A stretch of 64,000 nt of DNA from Parvibaculum sp040216885 (GCA_040216885.1 JAVJOG010000003.1:7335-71334), one strand, 5' to 3'; shown: positions 27,201 to 37,276, numbered from the stretch's first letter. Notes: generated from the letters alone by a model not told the origin. Translations and numbers: made by a program.

Positions 27201-30145
27201 TCGTAGCTGTGGGAGTAGACGAAAATGCCATGCGCGCCGTCGCCATGCGTCTCGATGCGGGCGACGATAATTTCGTCCTCTTCGCCCTCCTCGCCTTCGT
27301 TGACGATATTGGCGTTGACGGCGATGGCATCGCCCTCTTCCGCATAGGCGTGGATGCCGTGAGAGCCCTCGCCATAAGTGGTGATCGTCGATCCTATGTT
27401 GTAGGCGATACCGTCGGCGCTGCCGTATTCGTCGCTCTCGCCATTGCTGGATGCGAAGAGGCCGTGGGCCTCGTCGCCATGCGTGACGATGCTGGACGAA
27501 TATTTGTTGCTGGCTATCGCGTCGCCTTCCTCGCTGAAAGCCGCGACGCCGTGAGAATATTCGCCGAACGTCTGGACGGTCGACGACATGACGTTGGCGG
27601 CGATCGCCTCGCCGTTTTCACTATCGGCCAGCACGCCGATGGCCTCGTGACCATAGGTCGTGACATGGCCGTAATACTTGTTGATGGCATAAGCGTCACC
27701 GTCCTCGCCCGACGCATAGGCCGCGACGCCATGTGCCTCGCTGCCGCTCAGCGGATCGCTGTATTCGTCCAGCGTGCCGGTGGTGACGGTGCCGTAGAAG
27801 TTCGCCGCCCGGGCGTCGCCACTCTGGGCGTTCGCGAGCACGCCGATGGCATCATCGCCGGTGGTGACGATGGTGGAGCGGAAATCCGCCGCCTCGAAAT
27901 CTTCGGTGTCGACGAAATCGGCGATATTGACGTGCCCTTCGGCATATTCTCCGATACCGAATTCGAAGCCTTCGCCGAAGAATTCGCCGGGGAAGCCATT
28001 GATCGCGATGGCATGCCCGCCGGCCCCGGTGCCGTATTCACCGATGTCGTCGATATCCCAGCCAGTGACGGCGGCGAGGCCGTGCGAACCTTCGCCGCTG
28101 GTGACGATCGAACCGCCCAGCACATTGTAGGCAAGCGCATTGCCATAGCCGGACTGGGCGACGACGCCGAAGGCATCGGAGCCGGAGGTTGTTACGCTGC
28201 CGGCGTTGCTCGCGATAGCTTCGCCCTGGACATACTCATAGATCGGCTCCAAATCATAGCCGATGTAGATATAGCCGTCCGATGTGCGGGCAACGACGCC
28301 ATGCGCCTCGTCGCCGGAAGTCTCGATGGTACCGGAGTTGACCGCCTGCGCCGTGCCGTCCGAAGCCTCGGCGAGGATGCCGTAGGAGCCTTCGCCGACC
28401 GTCTCGATGCCGCCCGCATTGACGACGACCGCACCGTCGAAGCCATAGGCGACGGCACCCGACGAATAGACGCCCGTCACCTCGTCGAACTCGTCGACAT
28501 AGCCGGTCGAGATCTGTCCGTAGTTGCGGACGTCGGCGATACCTTCCTCGGACATCGCCTGGATCGCATGGGAGTAGTCGGCGAGCGACGTGATCGTGCC
28601 GTCTTCACGGTTGACGACAACGGCATTTCCCTCCTCGACCGAGAGCGACACCATGGCGCTGTACTCGCGGTATCCGCTGATGCTCCCGCTGTTCTCGACC
28701 AGCGCATACTCATCGGCGGAAATGCTGATATTGCCGTAGATTTCGCCGTGATTGTAGACGCGCGCGTCGTCGGATTCCGATACGTAGATCGCCGCGCCGT
28801 CTTCCGAGTAGATGACCCCGGTGGCGACAATTTCCTCGTCTTCCGTCACGACATCGTTGGTGATGTGCACGGTCGGGCCGTCGGCGCGGATCGCATCGGA
28901 CTCCTCGCCATAGGCGGCGATGAGGCCCGTATTGACGATGGTGGTCGTCAGATCGCCATGGGACGACGCGACGACCGCATGCGCGTATTCGCCATAGGTC
29001 GCGATGGTGCCGGCATTGTCGAGCGACACAGTGTAGCCGTCGATCCGTACGCCATCGGAAAATTCGTCGTCGGTCACGATCGTCCCGTCGATCGTATTGA
29101 CGACCGCGACGCTGTCGCCGTCGGCGACGATGCCGTGAGCGTCATATCCCTCGGTCGCGATGCTGCCGCTGTTGACGATCTCGACCGCCGCGTCCCCGCC
29201 TTCGACCGAGATGCCGCGCGCATGTTCTCCCGTGGTTTCGATGGTGCCGCTGTTGTCGATCTCGACCGTGCCGCCCTCGGCCCACTCGTCGTTGAGCACG
29301 GCAACAATGCCGTGCGCGTCTTCGCCGGACGTCTCGACCGTGCCGCTATTGGCGATGACGATGTCGTATTTGGCATAGGCATAGAGACCGTGGCTGTCGT
29401 CGCCGCTGGTCGTCACATCGCCGCTGTTGTCGACCGATGCCTCGTATTTGGCGACGGCCACCACGCCGAAGGAGGTTTCCCCCGACGTTGCGACGAGACC
29501 GGCATTGCTTGCCGTCGCATCGCCGCCCTCCTCGCCTTCCTCATCGAGGGCGACGGCGACGGCGCCATGCGAGTCCGGGCGCGTGGTGACGATGGTCCCG
29601 AAGGCCGTGTTGGCGACCGAGGCGTCGTCGTCATAGGAATAGGCGGCGATGCCGTGATGACGGTTACCGCCGAAATAAGGGCCGACTTCCTCGACGAGAT
29701 AGCCTTCGTCGCCGGTCAGTATGGAACCGTTGTTGACGATGGACTTCTCGCCGTCGCCCGAGATGAAGATGCCGGCATTGTCGAAATCGGCTTCCGACAC
29801 ATTATCGAGCGTATCGATGCTCGATCCCGCGCCGAGAATGACAGTGAGGTCTTCGACGCCGTGATACTGGATCGTTTCATCGAAGGTGCCGCTGCAGACG
29901 ATCTGGTCGTTGATGGGGCCCACACAGTTTCCCGCCTGTGCCGTGCCCGCTCCCGCAAGACCTACCGCCATCATCGACGCGCCGGAAAGCAAGGCGGCGG
30001 CGAAAAGACGTTTGATGCCGTGTGCACTCTTCGGCGCATCGTTCGTCGTCTGCACGACGCCGCCGTAATAGGTGTAAGCCGAACGGGCGAGCCGGCCGGT
30101 TGCGTTGTTGCGAATTCCGGCGGTCTTGTTCTTCGACGTCGACAT
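24275..30145 (-). CDS. Giant repetitive autotransporter (type Va secreted outer-membrane protein)
   Basis: The 1,956-residue protein has a long N-terminal export region (about 70 residues with a basic segment, then LFAAALLSGASMMAVG and an AQA cleavage-like site). A passenger of about 1,550 residues follows, and then a C-terminal autotransporter beta-barrel (about the last 280 residues, from NWALWGRMGYL to a terminal Phe in VRFGF). The passenger consists of dozens of degenerate units resembling NSGTIETSGDEAHGIVA, spaced about 20-40 residues apart, strongly acidic and nearly Cys-free, consistent with a parallel beta-helix. ATG at 30145 has a GGGGGA site; TTG at 30157 is an alternative. The role could be adhesion or surface shielding. 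No protease catalytic motif is apparent. Confidence 0.88.
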   Translation of the reverse strand: MSTSKNKTAGIRNNATGRLARSAYTYYGGVVQTTNDAPKSAHGIKRLFAAALLSGASMMAVGLAGAGTAQAGNCVGPINDQIVCSGTFDETIQYHGVEDLTVILGAGSSIDTLDNVSEADFDNAGIFISGDGEKSIVNNGSILTGDEGYLVEEVGPYFGGNRHHGIAAYSYDDDASVANTAFGTIVTTRPDSHGAVAVALDEEGEEGGDATASNAGLVATSGETSFGVVAVAKYEASVDNSGDVTTSGDDSHGLYAYAKYDIVIANSGTVETSGEDAHGIVAVLNDEWAEGGTVEIDNSGTIETTGEHARGISVEGGDAAVEIVNSGSIATEGYDAHGIVADGDSVAVVNTIDGTIVTDDEFSDGVRIDGYTVSLDNAGTIATYGEYAHAVVASSHGDLTTTIVNTGLIAAYGEESDAIRADGPTVHITNDVVTEDEEIVATGVIYSEDGAAIYVSESDDARVYNHGEIYGNISISADEYALVENSGSISGYREYSAMVSLSVEEGNAVVVNREDGTITSLADYSHAIQAMSEEGIADVRNYGQISTGYVDEFDEVTGVYSSGAVAYGFDGAVVVNAGGIETVGEGSYGILAEASDGTAQAVNSGTIETSGDEAHGVVARTSDGYIYIGYDLEPIYEYVQGEAIASNAGSVTTSGSDAFGVVAQSGYGNALAYNVLGGSIVTSGEGSHGLAAVTGWDIDDIGEYGTGAGGHAIAINGFPGEFFGEGFEFGIGEYAEGHVNIADFVDTEDFEAADFRSTIVTTGDDAIGVLANAQSGDARAANFYGTVTTGTLDEYSDPLSGSEAHGVAAYASGEDGDAYAINKYYGHVTTYGHEAIGVLADSENGEAIAANVMSSTVQTFGEYSHGVAAFSEEGDAIASNKYSSSIVTHGDEAHGLFASSNGESDEYGSADGIAYNIGSTITTYGEGSHGIHAYAEEGDAIAVNANIVNEGEEGEEDEIIVARIETHGDGAHGIFVYSHSYDVHAYNSGEIATYGEDAVGIRAEADDDADVENAGSIDTSGDYAYGIHIDAGGDATVTNSGSIVTTGYEADGILAYAGGEYGEVEIVNSGLIHGAGEASDAIRAFGHAVTVTNTVDGQILSDDNDGIGIDESDIVRVYNSGTISGAESAIEIDVSGDVAVYNYGSIVGRVDIEEAESAYFLNDEDATVLVENEKAAGVRLLAFEEATVVNRGSIETTADGTRGVQLQGSTVSLDNSGTISTSGDEAHAVVAESTNIATTTIYNSGTIEATGEGADAVQASGPTVYITNTEDGVISSGDGVAIDVFDTKYASILNHGTVTGSIHVSAYDYEDFGSTYILNTGSVSGDIDTSFGESDDTIIVDGGTVGGAIYTGEGEDTVTVSGTGVSIAKGIHGGSGYEGDLHVYFEQDDTVTFADGVEGYAISNAHFVGFYGGTTVFDGVNIHTRDEGSILVGEDGILATTAEGAYAIADAAEIDGRLRVAAGGTFGFSGAVAFNEGSTFETGLTSAGGGVVSGDTVHFDAGATIHVNAGAGFTQTVGEDVLVASAGTENGVTDDGASVTDNLILFKFLKVMNDEIVTEGAADDLFLRIEVEDTAFDVETEATGSTRNKLSMARALDVYIQSQPLDNPLVQYLLQFETEEEQLAALLKVIQDTLPDESNATGSATITTTDLVFDMIMDRLSGGGFTVAQGGETGVAAGEEILGGSGNWALWGRMGYLTAKYTPGAVNGFDADTWGGTVGVDGEVAPGIRAGFGYFYMDSEVEENGAGANSSVDITSHGVTGYVSYRPGAWYANGTLGYGINDYDSRRNSLGGVNVASFDGSQFVARGEVGRMFTDGAWDITPNVGLRYNRVDIDAYTETGPLPIAVNARTVESVRGVAGVNLRHTTVLDGGGKLIPEFGVKLLNELADPDEAITGAIVGGGAFVTQQTPRDDLSFGIGGGLTWEASDRFSLRVTYDGEFQSDYDEQSLAASVRFGF

Positions 30146-30408
30146 GCAGTCCCCCAAAAAAGCGAGAATCGTTTCAAGGGGATACGTTGCGCGCCGGCTC
30201 CTTTTCGCACCACACGAGTCGCAACCAAAAGGCGATGCAACTTTCCGCCAGTTTGGTTTTCAATCGATCCGTTGTGGAATGCACTCGCGGCGCGCGGCGC
30301 GGTTGAGTCGCGGAATTGCGCGCGCGCCCGAATCCACGCGACACCGCACGGCAAGTTCTTTCACATTTCGTTAGATTCGTTTCGGATGCATTCGCCGCCG
30401 CGACGGCT

Positions 30409-31584
30409 TCACGCGCCGGCGGCGGCGAGAAGTTCCGGCGCCGGATCGCGCCGGTCGGCCGGCGACCAGTCCTCGATCGAGATTTCGTTGCGTATTGCGC
30501 CGTCGACAAGCCCGGTCGCCTTCGGGCAGCGCACGCCCGGCAGCACGAAGACATCGAAGAGTTCGCGCACTTCGCCGGTGAGCCGGATCCATTGCACGAT
30601 GTCGCCCGAGCGCGTGTCGACGATCTGGACGCCGCACCAGGGCTCGCCGTCCCGTTTGGCCAGCTCGCCGTCGAGTTCGAGACCGGAGAAACTGCCGTCG
30701 CGCGGCAGCGACAGCCCGACAAAGGCAAAATGTCCGTGGAACGCGAGACCGCGCGCGAAGCCCGGCAGGAAGGTGACGGTTTCGGTGGTGCCGGTTTCGG
30801 GATCGACGCGGGCGAGACGGCCGCGTCCCGAATCGAGCACCCAGAGCTTGCCGTTGTGAAGGCGCGGCGAATGGGGCATCGAAAGCTTTTCCGTCACCAT
30901 GCGGTCATTGCGCACATCCATGATGCAGCCGCCCTCGGCGCGCCGGTCGCGCCAGCCGGTGATGACGTCGCTCTTGCAGACGGCGGTCACATAGCGCGGC
31001 TCGCCGTCTTCCATCGCAAGCCCGTTGAGATGGCAGCGGTCTTCGGGCGCCAGCCGCGAGATGAAGGGCGGCTTCCAGAGCGGCTTGAAGCTGTGCGTCA
31101 GGCTGAAGGTCGCGAGACAGGAAAAACGGGTGTTGACGAAAATGACGCGACCGCCTTTTTCGACGCCGAGTTCGTGCACGTCGAGATCGCCGGTCGTCTG
31201 CGCATTGCGCGGCACATAGTTGCGATCGAAGCCGCCGGCATTGCGTCCGGCCATCACATCCTCAAGCCGCCAGACCTGGAATTGTCCGGCGAGATAGAGC
31301 CGCTGCGGCGTCGCGGCGACGCCCATGGCGCGCATGAAATGCCGTTCATGAAAACTGACCTTGCCCTGCGGCAGCCGCCCGACAAGATAGAGACGGCCGC
31401 TCTGATAGGAGGTGAAGCCGAAGCTGAGCCTGTTGTCCGCCATGAAGGCCGAGAGCCCGCGCGAACAGGAAATCTGCGTGCCCTTCTTTTGCGCGGCGTC
31501 CGGCGTCGCGTCTTTCGCGGCGGCCGGTTTTCTCGCAACCGGCTTTGCTGCTTTGGCCGCCTTGCTCTTGTTTTCCCCCACCAC
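30409..31584 (-). CDS. TIGR03032 family protein (DUF4915, beta-propeller-like)
   Basis: The 391-residue protein has a Lys/Ala-rich N-terminal tail of about 35 residues and then a repeated-strand domain with the family landmarks GLSAFMADNRLSFGF, CHLNGLAMEDGEPRYVTA and MPHSPRLHNGKLWVLDSG. These recur as propeller-like blades (FLPGFARGLAFHG). The family is named but its function is unknown; genes of this type are often found near TPR/sulfotransferase-like genes. The start is GTG at 31584 behind a GGGAGAA site. It is divergent from the TIGR02466 gene, the two sharing a 208-bp intergenic region. Confidence 0.8.
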   Translation of the reverse strand: MVGENKSKAAKAAKPVARKPAAAKDATPDAAQKKGTQISCSRGLSAFMADNRLSFGFTSYQSGRLYLVGRLPQGKVSFHERHFMRAMGVAATPQRLYLAGQFQVWRLEDVMAGRNAGGFDRNYVPRNAQTTGDLDVHELGVEKGGRVIFVNTRFSCLATFSLTHSFKPLWKPPFISRLAPEDRCHLNGLAMEDGEPRYVTAVCKSDVITGWRDRRAEGGCIMDVRNDRMVTEKLSMPHSPRLHNGKLWVLDSGRGRLARVDPETGTTETVTFLPGFARGLAFHGHFAFVGLSLPRDGSFSGLELDGELAKRDGEPWCGVQIVDTRSGDIVQWIRLTGEVRELFDVFVLPGVRCPKATGLVDGAIRNEISIEDWSPADRRDPAPELLAAAGA

Positions 31585-31792
31585 GGAAATTCTCCCTTGC
31601 GATCGGCCGATGCCGCGTTTACTTCGTGATTGGACGAGAAAAAAATTCGCGTCCTGCCCGCTTCCGTTATCTATCGATGAAGCGGCGCCGCACCGGCGAC
31701 TGCTTCGTTACAACCGATTGCAACACAGCCATGACCGGAAATTCGACCTCTATCGTCTCCATTTCCGTTCATCTTGCGCGAGGGGGCGCCGC

Positions 31793-32497
31793 ATGACCGC
31801 AAAGAGAAAATCCGCCGCGAGGAAAGAACCGGCCGCCGCACCGGCGCCGGAAAATGCCGCGCCCGCGCTGGCGATCAATCCAGGTTTCCGCCCGGAGATC
31901 TGGTTTCCCTCGCCCGTCTGGGCCCGGCATGTGCCCGATCACGAGCGGATCGATGCGCATATTCTGTCCGTTCTGGAGGAACTGGAGCGGAACGGACGTG
32001 CCATTACGCGCTCCAACGTCGGCGGCTGGCACAGCGCCGCGAACCTGCACCTCGGGCCCGAGCTTGCCGAGATCAGGCGAATCATCGGCAATGCCTGCGC
32101 CGGTTGCGCCAGCCATCTGTCGTTCGACTTCGACCGCTTCGAGATGTTTTTCCAGGAAATGTGGCTCAACAAGAACGGGCCGGGCGACTTCAACAAGGCG
32201 CATGTGCACCCAAACTCGATCCTCTCGGGCGCCTATTACGCCAAGGTGCCGGCGAAAAGCGGCAACATCGAATTCTACGATCCGGTGCGCGAGCGCGTGA
32301 TGTCGACCTTCCCGGTCAAGGCCCGCACCCGCATCAACAGTCAGGCCATGGAATATCGCGGGCGCGAAGGGCTGCTGCTGATCTTCCCCGGCTGGCTGCA
32401 GCATTCGGTGCAGCCGAACCGCAGCGAGGACTTCCGGGTCTCGATCAGCTTCAACATGGGCTTCCGGCCCAAGGGGGCGGCGCGGCCAGCCGCCTGA
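31793..32497 (+). CDS. TIGR02466 family putative 2OG-Fe(II) oxygenase
   Basis: The 234-residue protein has an Ala/Lys-rich N-terminus, then a domain containing the motif HVHPNSILSGAYYAK, a later His in GWLQHSVQPN, and an Arg-Ser pair in RVSISFN. These are positions expected for a double-stranded beta-helix 2-oxoglutarate/iron oxygenase (PF13759-like), with His and Arg residues for iron and 2OG. The frame is open further upstream, but the ATG at 31793 follows an AGGGGG site. The substrate is unknown. It is divergent from the TIGR03032 gene. Confidence 0.8.
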   Translation: MTAKRKSAARKEPAAAPAPENAAPALAINPGFRPEIWFPSPVWARHVPDHERIDAHILSVLEELERNGRAITRSNVGGWHSAANLHLGPELAEIRRIIGNACAGCASHLSFDFDRFEMFFQEMWLNKNGPGDFNKAHVHPNSILSGAYYAKVPAKSGNIEFYDPVRERVMSTFPVKARTRINSQAMEYRGREGLLLIFPGWLQHSVQPNRSEDFRVSISFNMGFRPKGAARPAA

Positions 32498-32512
32498 TCC
32501 GCAGGCTTGAAC

Positions 32513-32535
32513 TTATGACATAAATAGTGCCAATA
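32513..32535. promoter_or_regulatory. 8-7-8 operator-like element upstream of DUF1330 gene
   Basis: TTATGACA, a 7-base AT-rich spacer, then TGCCAATA. The right arm and spacing are identical to the perfect inverted repeat at 34930-34952; the left arm matches that element at 5 of 8 positions. It lies 47 bp before the DUF1330 ATG, a position suited to repression. See the paired element. Confidence 0.5.
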
Positions 32536-32581
32536 TATTCGCGAGCCCCGCCATCCCGGCGGGGCTGCGAAGAGGCGCGAC

Positions 32582-33043
32582 ATGCAAGTAGTCAATGAAG
32601 TGATGCCGGGCGATCCGGACCGGGTCCGGGAAATGATGGCGCCGGGCCCGGACGGCCCGATTTTCATGGTCAACCTGCTGAAGTTCAAGGACCGCGCCGA
32701 ATACAAGGACGGCCGGCCCTGCGATCTTTCGGGCCGCGACGCCTACATGATCTATGGCCGCGAAGTCTCGAAGCTGCTGCCGAAATTCGGCGGCGGCGCT
32801 TTTTTCGCCGGCGACGTGACCTTCCTCGCGCTCGGCCAGGTGGAAGAACTCTGGGACGAGATCGCGATTGCGACCTATCCGAACCGCAAGGCGCTGTTCG
32901 ACATGTCGACTTCGCCGGAATGGCAGGCGATCTCGGTGCACCGAGAGGCGGGCCTGAAGGGCCAGCTCAACATCGAAACGGTTTTGCAGGACGGCGTGCT
33001 GGGCCGCTTGCAGCCGCTGCTCGAAGCGATGACGAAGGCCTGA
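32582..33043 (+). CDS. DUF1330 domain-containing protein
   Basis: The 153-residue protein has the DUF1330 ferredoxin-like fold: FMVNLLKFKDRAEY near residue 30, then a DAYMIYGREV helix and a strand FLALGQVEELWDEIAIATYP followed by a helix containing FDMSTSPEW. Members are small dimeric alpha/beta-barrel proteins without an established common activity. It precedes the remains of a haloalkane dehalogenase by 5 bp and shares an operator-like element with the tandem DsbA-like gene at the other end of this patch. Confidence 0.82.
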   Translation: MQVVNEVMPGDPDRVREMMAPGPDGPIFMVNLLKFKDRAEYKDGRPCDLSGRDAYMIYGREVSKLLPKFGGGAFFAGDVTFLALGQVEELWDEIAIATYPNRKALFDMSTSPEWQAISVHREAGLKGQLNIETVLQDGVLGRLQPLLEAMTKA

Positions 33044-33048
33044 CGCCG

Positions 33049-33500
33049 ATGCCGGCGCTCCGCACATCCGATGAACCCTTCGCGAATCTCGAGGGCTACG
33101 ATTTCGCCCCGCACTACGCGACCGTGAAGGACGAGGCCGGAACGAACTGCGCATCCATTATGTGGATGAAGGCCCGCGCGGGCCCCCGCCGGTCCCGCTG
33201 ATGCACGGCAACCCGACCTGGGCCTGTCTCTACCGCAAGATGATCCCGGTGCTGGCGGCGGCCGGCCGCCGCGTGATCGCGGTCGACCTCGTCGGCTGCG
33301 GACGCTTCGACAAGCCCTTCCTGACGCTGTTCGGCGAACTCGACCCGGTGGCCAAGGCGCCGATGCGGCGATGCAGAAACGCATTCCGGGCGCCAAGGGC
33401 CAGCCGCACCGCATCTTCGCCAATGCGCATCACTTCATTCAGGAAGATATCCCCGGGGGACTTTGCGCGCACATACTGGGGTTCATCGCCACGACATCGA
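33049..33500 (+). pseudogene. Haloalkane dehalogenase remnant (frameshifts plus internal deletion)
   Basis: Pieces of one alpha/beta-hydrolase are spread over three reading frames. Frame one has LRTSDEPFANLEGYDFAPHY. Frame two continues with LRIHYVDEGP, LMHGNPTWACLYRKMIPVL and VGCGRFDKP, then runs straight into FLTLFGELDPV. Frame three ends with QKRIPGAKGQ and NAHHFIQED. In intact haloalkane dehalogenases about 160 residues, including the nucleophilic Asp and the cap domain, separate the DKP motif from the FLTLFG strand. They are missing here, so the gene cannot encode an active enzyme even if the frames were restored. The catalytic His segment is retained. Boundaries are approximate. Confidence 0.85.
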
Positions 33501-33512
33501 GGGGGACAAGTG

Positions 33513-33761
33513 ATGAGCGGGTTGAAAAAATGGCAGGCCTTCGCGCTTGCCGGCGTTGTGGCGCTGACGGCTCTTGGCGCGCTGACCATCGTGCCGGGGG
33601 CGATCCACGCCTTCCTGCCCGATGGCGGCGCCGGAATCATCGCCGGGCTCGGCCTGACGCACAACGCCGCGACGATCATCGGCGTCTTGGCCTGGGTCGG
33701 CGCGACGCAGATCGTCTGGGGACTGACGATGCTGATGGTGTCGCTGAAGAAGCGCGCTTAA
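33513..33761 (+). CDS. Small hydrophobic membrane protein
   Basis: The 82-residue protein has two predicted helices (about residues 8-30 and 55-77) with a Gly/Ala-rich loop, and a basic end LKKRA. The ATG follows a GAGGGGG site and the start overlaps the region where the dehalogenase remnant ends. No family is recognised. Its stop codon overlaps the convergent tandem DsbA-like gene by 4 bp. Confidence 0.65.
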   Translation: MSGLKKWQAFALAGVVALTALGALTIVPGAIHAFLPDGGAGIIAGLGLTHNAATIIGVLAWVGATQIVWGLTMLMVSLKKRA

Positions 33762-34912
33762 GGCCTCTCGCAGGCCGCGCGCAATTCCTCCTCGACGACC
33801 CAGAGCCGGTCCTGACCCCAATGCATCGCGCCGCCCTCGACGCGGAATGACGGCACGCCCCAGGCGCCGCCCGCAAACATGTCGGCGCGGTTCCGCTCGG
33901 CGACCTCGCGCCACGACGGATCGGACAGCGCCTTCCTGACGAAGGCCTCGTCGAGCCCCGCCCGCGCGGCGAGACGCATGAGCCCCGCATCCGACGCCGC
34001 GTCGATCCCCTCGGCAAAGACGCCTTGAAGAAACGATTGCGCGAAGCCCGCACCCTTGCCCGCCAGGATCGCGTGATGCAGCACCGACAATCCGCGTTCG
34101 GCGCCGGCGCCGACCGGATCGGCGACGCGGCCGAAGGGCAGCCCGAGACGCTCGGCCTCGCGCTTGCAGTCGCGCACGATATAGAGCTGCTTGGCGAGCG
34201 GCACGGGCAGCCCGCGCATCACCATCGGCAACACAAAGCGCCATTCGAGATCGGCGCCGTAATGCGCGGCGAGTTTGGTGACGCGCTCGATGGCCAGATA
34301 AGTGTAGGGGCTGCGAAAGGAAATGAAGGCTTCGAAGACAGGCTTGCGACCCGAACTCGCAACCGGCTTGAGCGTCACCTCGCGGCGCGGCGCGATGTAA
34401 CCTTTCGGCGCATCGGCGCGGCGCAACGGCGCGAGGCGTTCTTCGAGACAATCGAGCCGGTCGAGGCCCCAATACCACTCGCCCTCGAAATAGAACACCG
34501 CACCGAGATAATGCCCGAGCTTGCGGCGCAGCCGGTCGCCTTCGGCAAGGGCGTTCACGCTTGCATCGGGCACGAGCGCCGACACATCCGCATCGAGCGA
34601 GAAGCCTGCAAGCCGCGCCGACAGGCCCGCATCGCGGAGCCCATAGGCTTTCAGCATGTCGGGCTCCGGCGCCGCCGCCATGTCGGGCGGCGACACGGCA
34701 TGGATTTCGACATCGACATCGTAGCGCGCGCGCAACAGCGGCACGGCCTGCACGGCAAGCACGCTGTAGGGGTCGCCCGCCTGATGGAAATAATGGATGA
34801 CCGGCCGCCGCCCGGCGAGCCGCCGCATCAGCGCGCGGACGCGCCGGCCCAGAGTCCTGAGACGCGAACTGGTGATCAACGAAGAAACCACCGTCGCAAC
34901 CTTCGTCCGCAT
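33758..34912 (-). CDS. Tandem DsbA/HCCA-isomerase-like thioredoxin-fold protein
   Basis: The 384-residue protein is built from two related halves. The first (about residues 36-170) starts VIHYFHQAGDPYSVLAVQAV. The second (about 190-380) starts PVFEAFISFRSPYTYLAIERV and continues with LEWRFVLPMVMRGLPVP and GAWGVPSFRVEG. The second half matches 2-hydroxychromene-2-carboxylate isomerase and kappa-class GST relatives, including the Ser after SFR. No CxxC is present. Such enzymes use glutathione as a cofactor in aromatic catabolism. The first half is more degenerate and may be structural. A perfect inverted repeat lies 18 bp upstream of the ATG. Confidence 0.78.
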   Translation of the reverse strand: MRTKVATVVSSLITSSRLRTLGRRVRALMRRLAGRRPVIHYFHQAGDPYSVLAVQAVPLLRARYDVDVEIHAVSPPDMAAAPEPDMLKAYGLRDAGLSARLAGFSLDADVSALVPDASVNALAEGDRLRRKLGHYLGAVFYFEGEWYWGLDRLDCLEERLAPLRRADAPKGYIAPRREVTLKPVASSGRKPVFEAFISFRSPYTYLAIERVTKLAAHYGADLEWRFVLPMVMRGLPVPLAKQLYIVRDCKREAERLGLPFGRVADPVGAGAERGLSVLHHAILAGKGAGFAQSFLQGVFAEGIDAASDAGLMRLAARAGLDEAFVRKALSDPSWREVAERNRADMFAGGAWGVPSFRVEGGAMHWGQDRLWVVEEELRAACERP

Positions 34913-34929
34913 CCCGCGCTCCGATTAAT

Positions 34930-34952
34930 TATTGGCATTAATTGTGCCAATA
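34930..34952. promoter_or_regulatory. Perfect 8-7-8 inverted repeat operator upstream of DsbA-like gene
   Basis: TATTGGCA-ttaattg-TGCCAATA is a perfect inverted repeat centred on 34941, 18 bp before the start codon at 34912, in an AT-rich pocket of an otherwise GC-rich region. The same spacing and right arm occur at 32513-32535 before the DUF1330 gene. A TetR- or MarR-type repressor site is plausible; the regulator gene is not adjacent. Confidence 0.6.
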
Positions 34953-35048
34953 GTGGCCAGCGGGCCCCCGCCTGTCAATCTCGGGAAGGTCGCAACCATG
35001 CTTTTGCCGATTTGGCTTGTCTTTGGCGTGGCGCGCGGTATATTTTAA

Positions 35049-35063
35049 TTAGAATAGTTATAA
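35049..35063 (+). promoter_or_regulatory. Fur/PerR-box-like site overlapping a -10 element before katG
   Basis: TTAGAATAGTTATAA agrees with the PerR consensus TTATAATNATTATAA at 12 of 14 defined positions. The perfect -10 hexamer TATAAT (35059-35064) overlaps its right end, with no good -35 at normal spacing. The katG start lies 44 bp downstream. The position fits a peroxide-responsive promoter controlled by a Fur-family repressor or an activator (inference). Confidence 0.45.
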
Positions 35064-35107
35064 TCTAGCGGCGCGCGACCCACCCCCAACAAGGAGGAAC
35101 AAGGTAA

Positions 35108-37276
<2,169 letters not shown>

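Noticed and set aside
24275..30145. The repeats of the autotransporter as a CRISPR array or tandem satellite
   Set aside because: Units are degenerate, stay in frame across the whole gene and encode a consistent protein motif. There are no identical spaced DNA repeats.
24134..30859. A 2,241-residue plus-strand open frame running opposite the autotransporter
   Set aside because: It is the antisense of a repetitive, acidic, GC-rich gene whose codon pattern suppresses stops on the other strand. It has no start signal or recognisable domain, and it overlaps two real genes and a terminator. The minus-strand protein has a signal region, repeats and a barrel.
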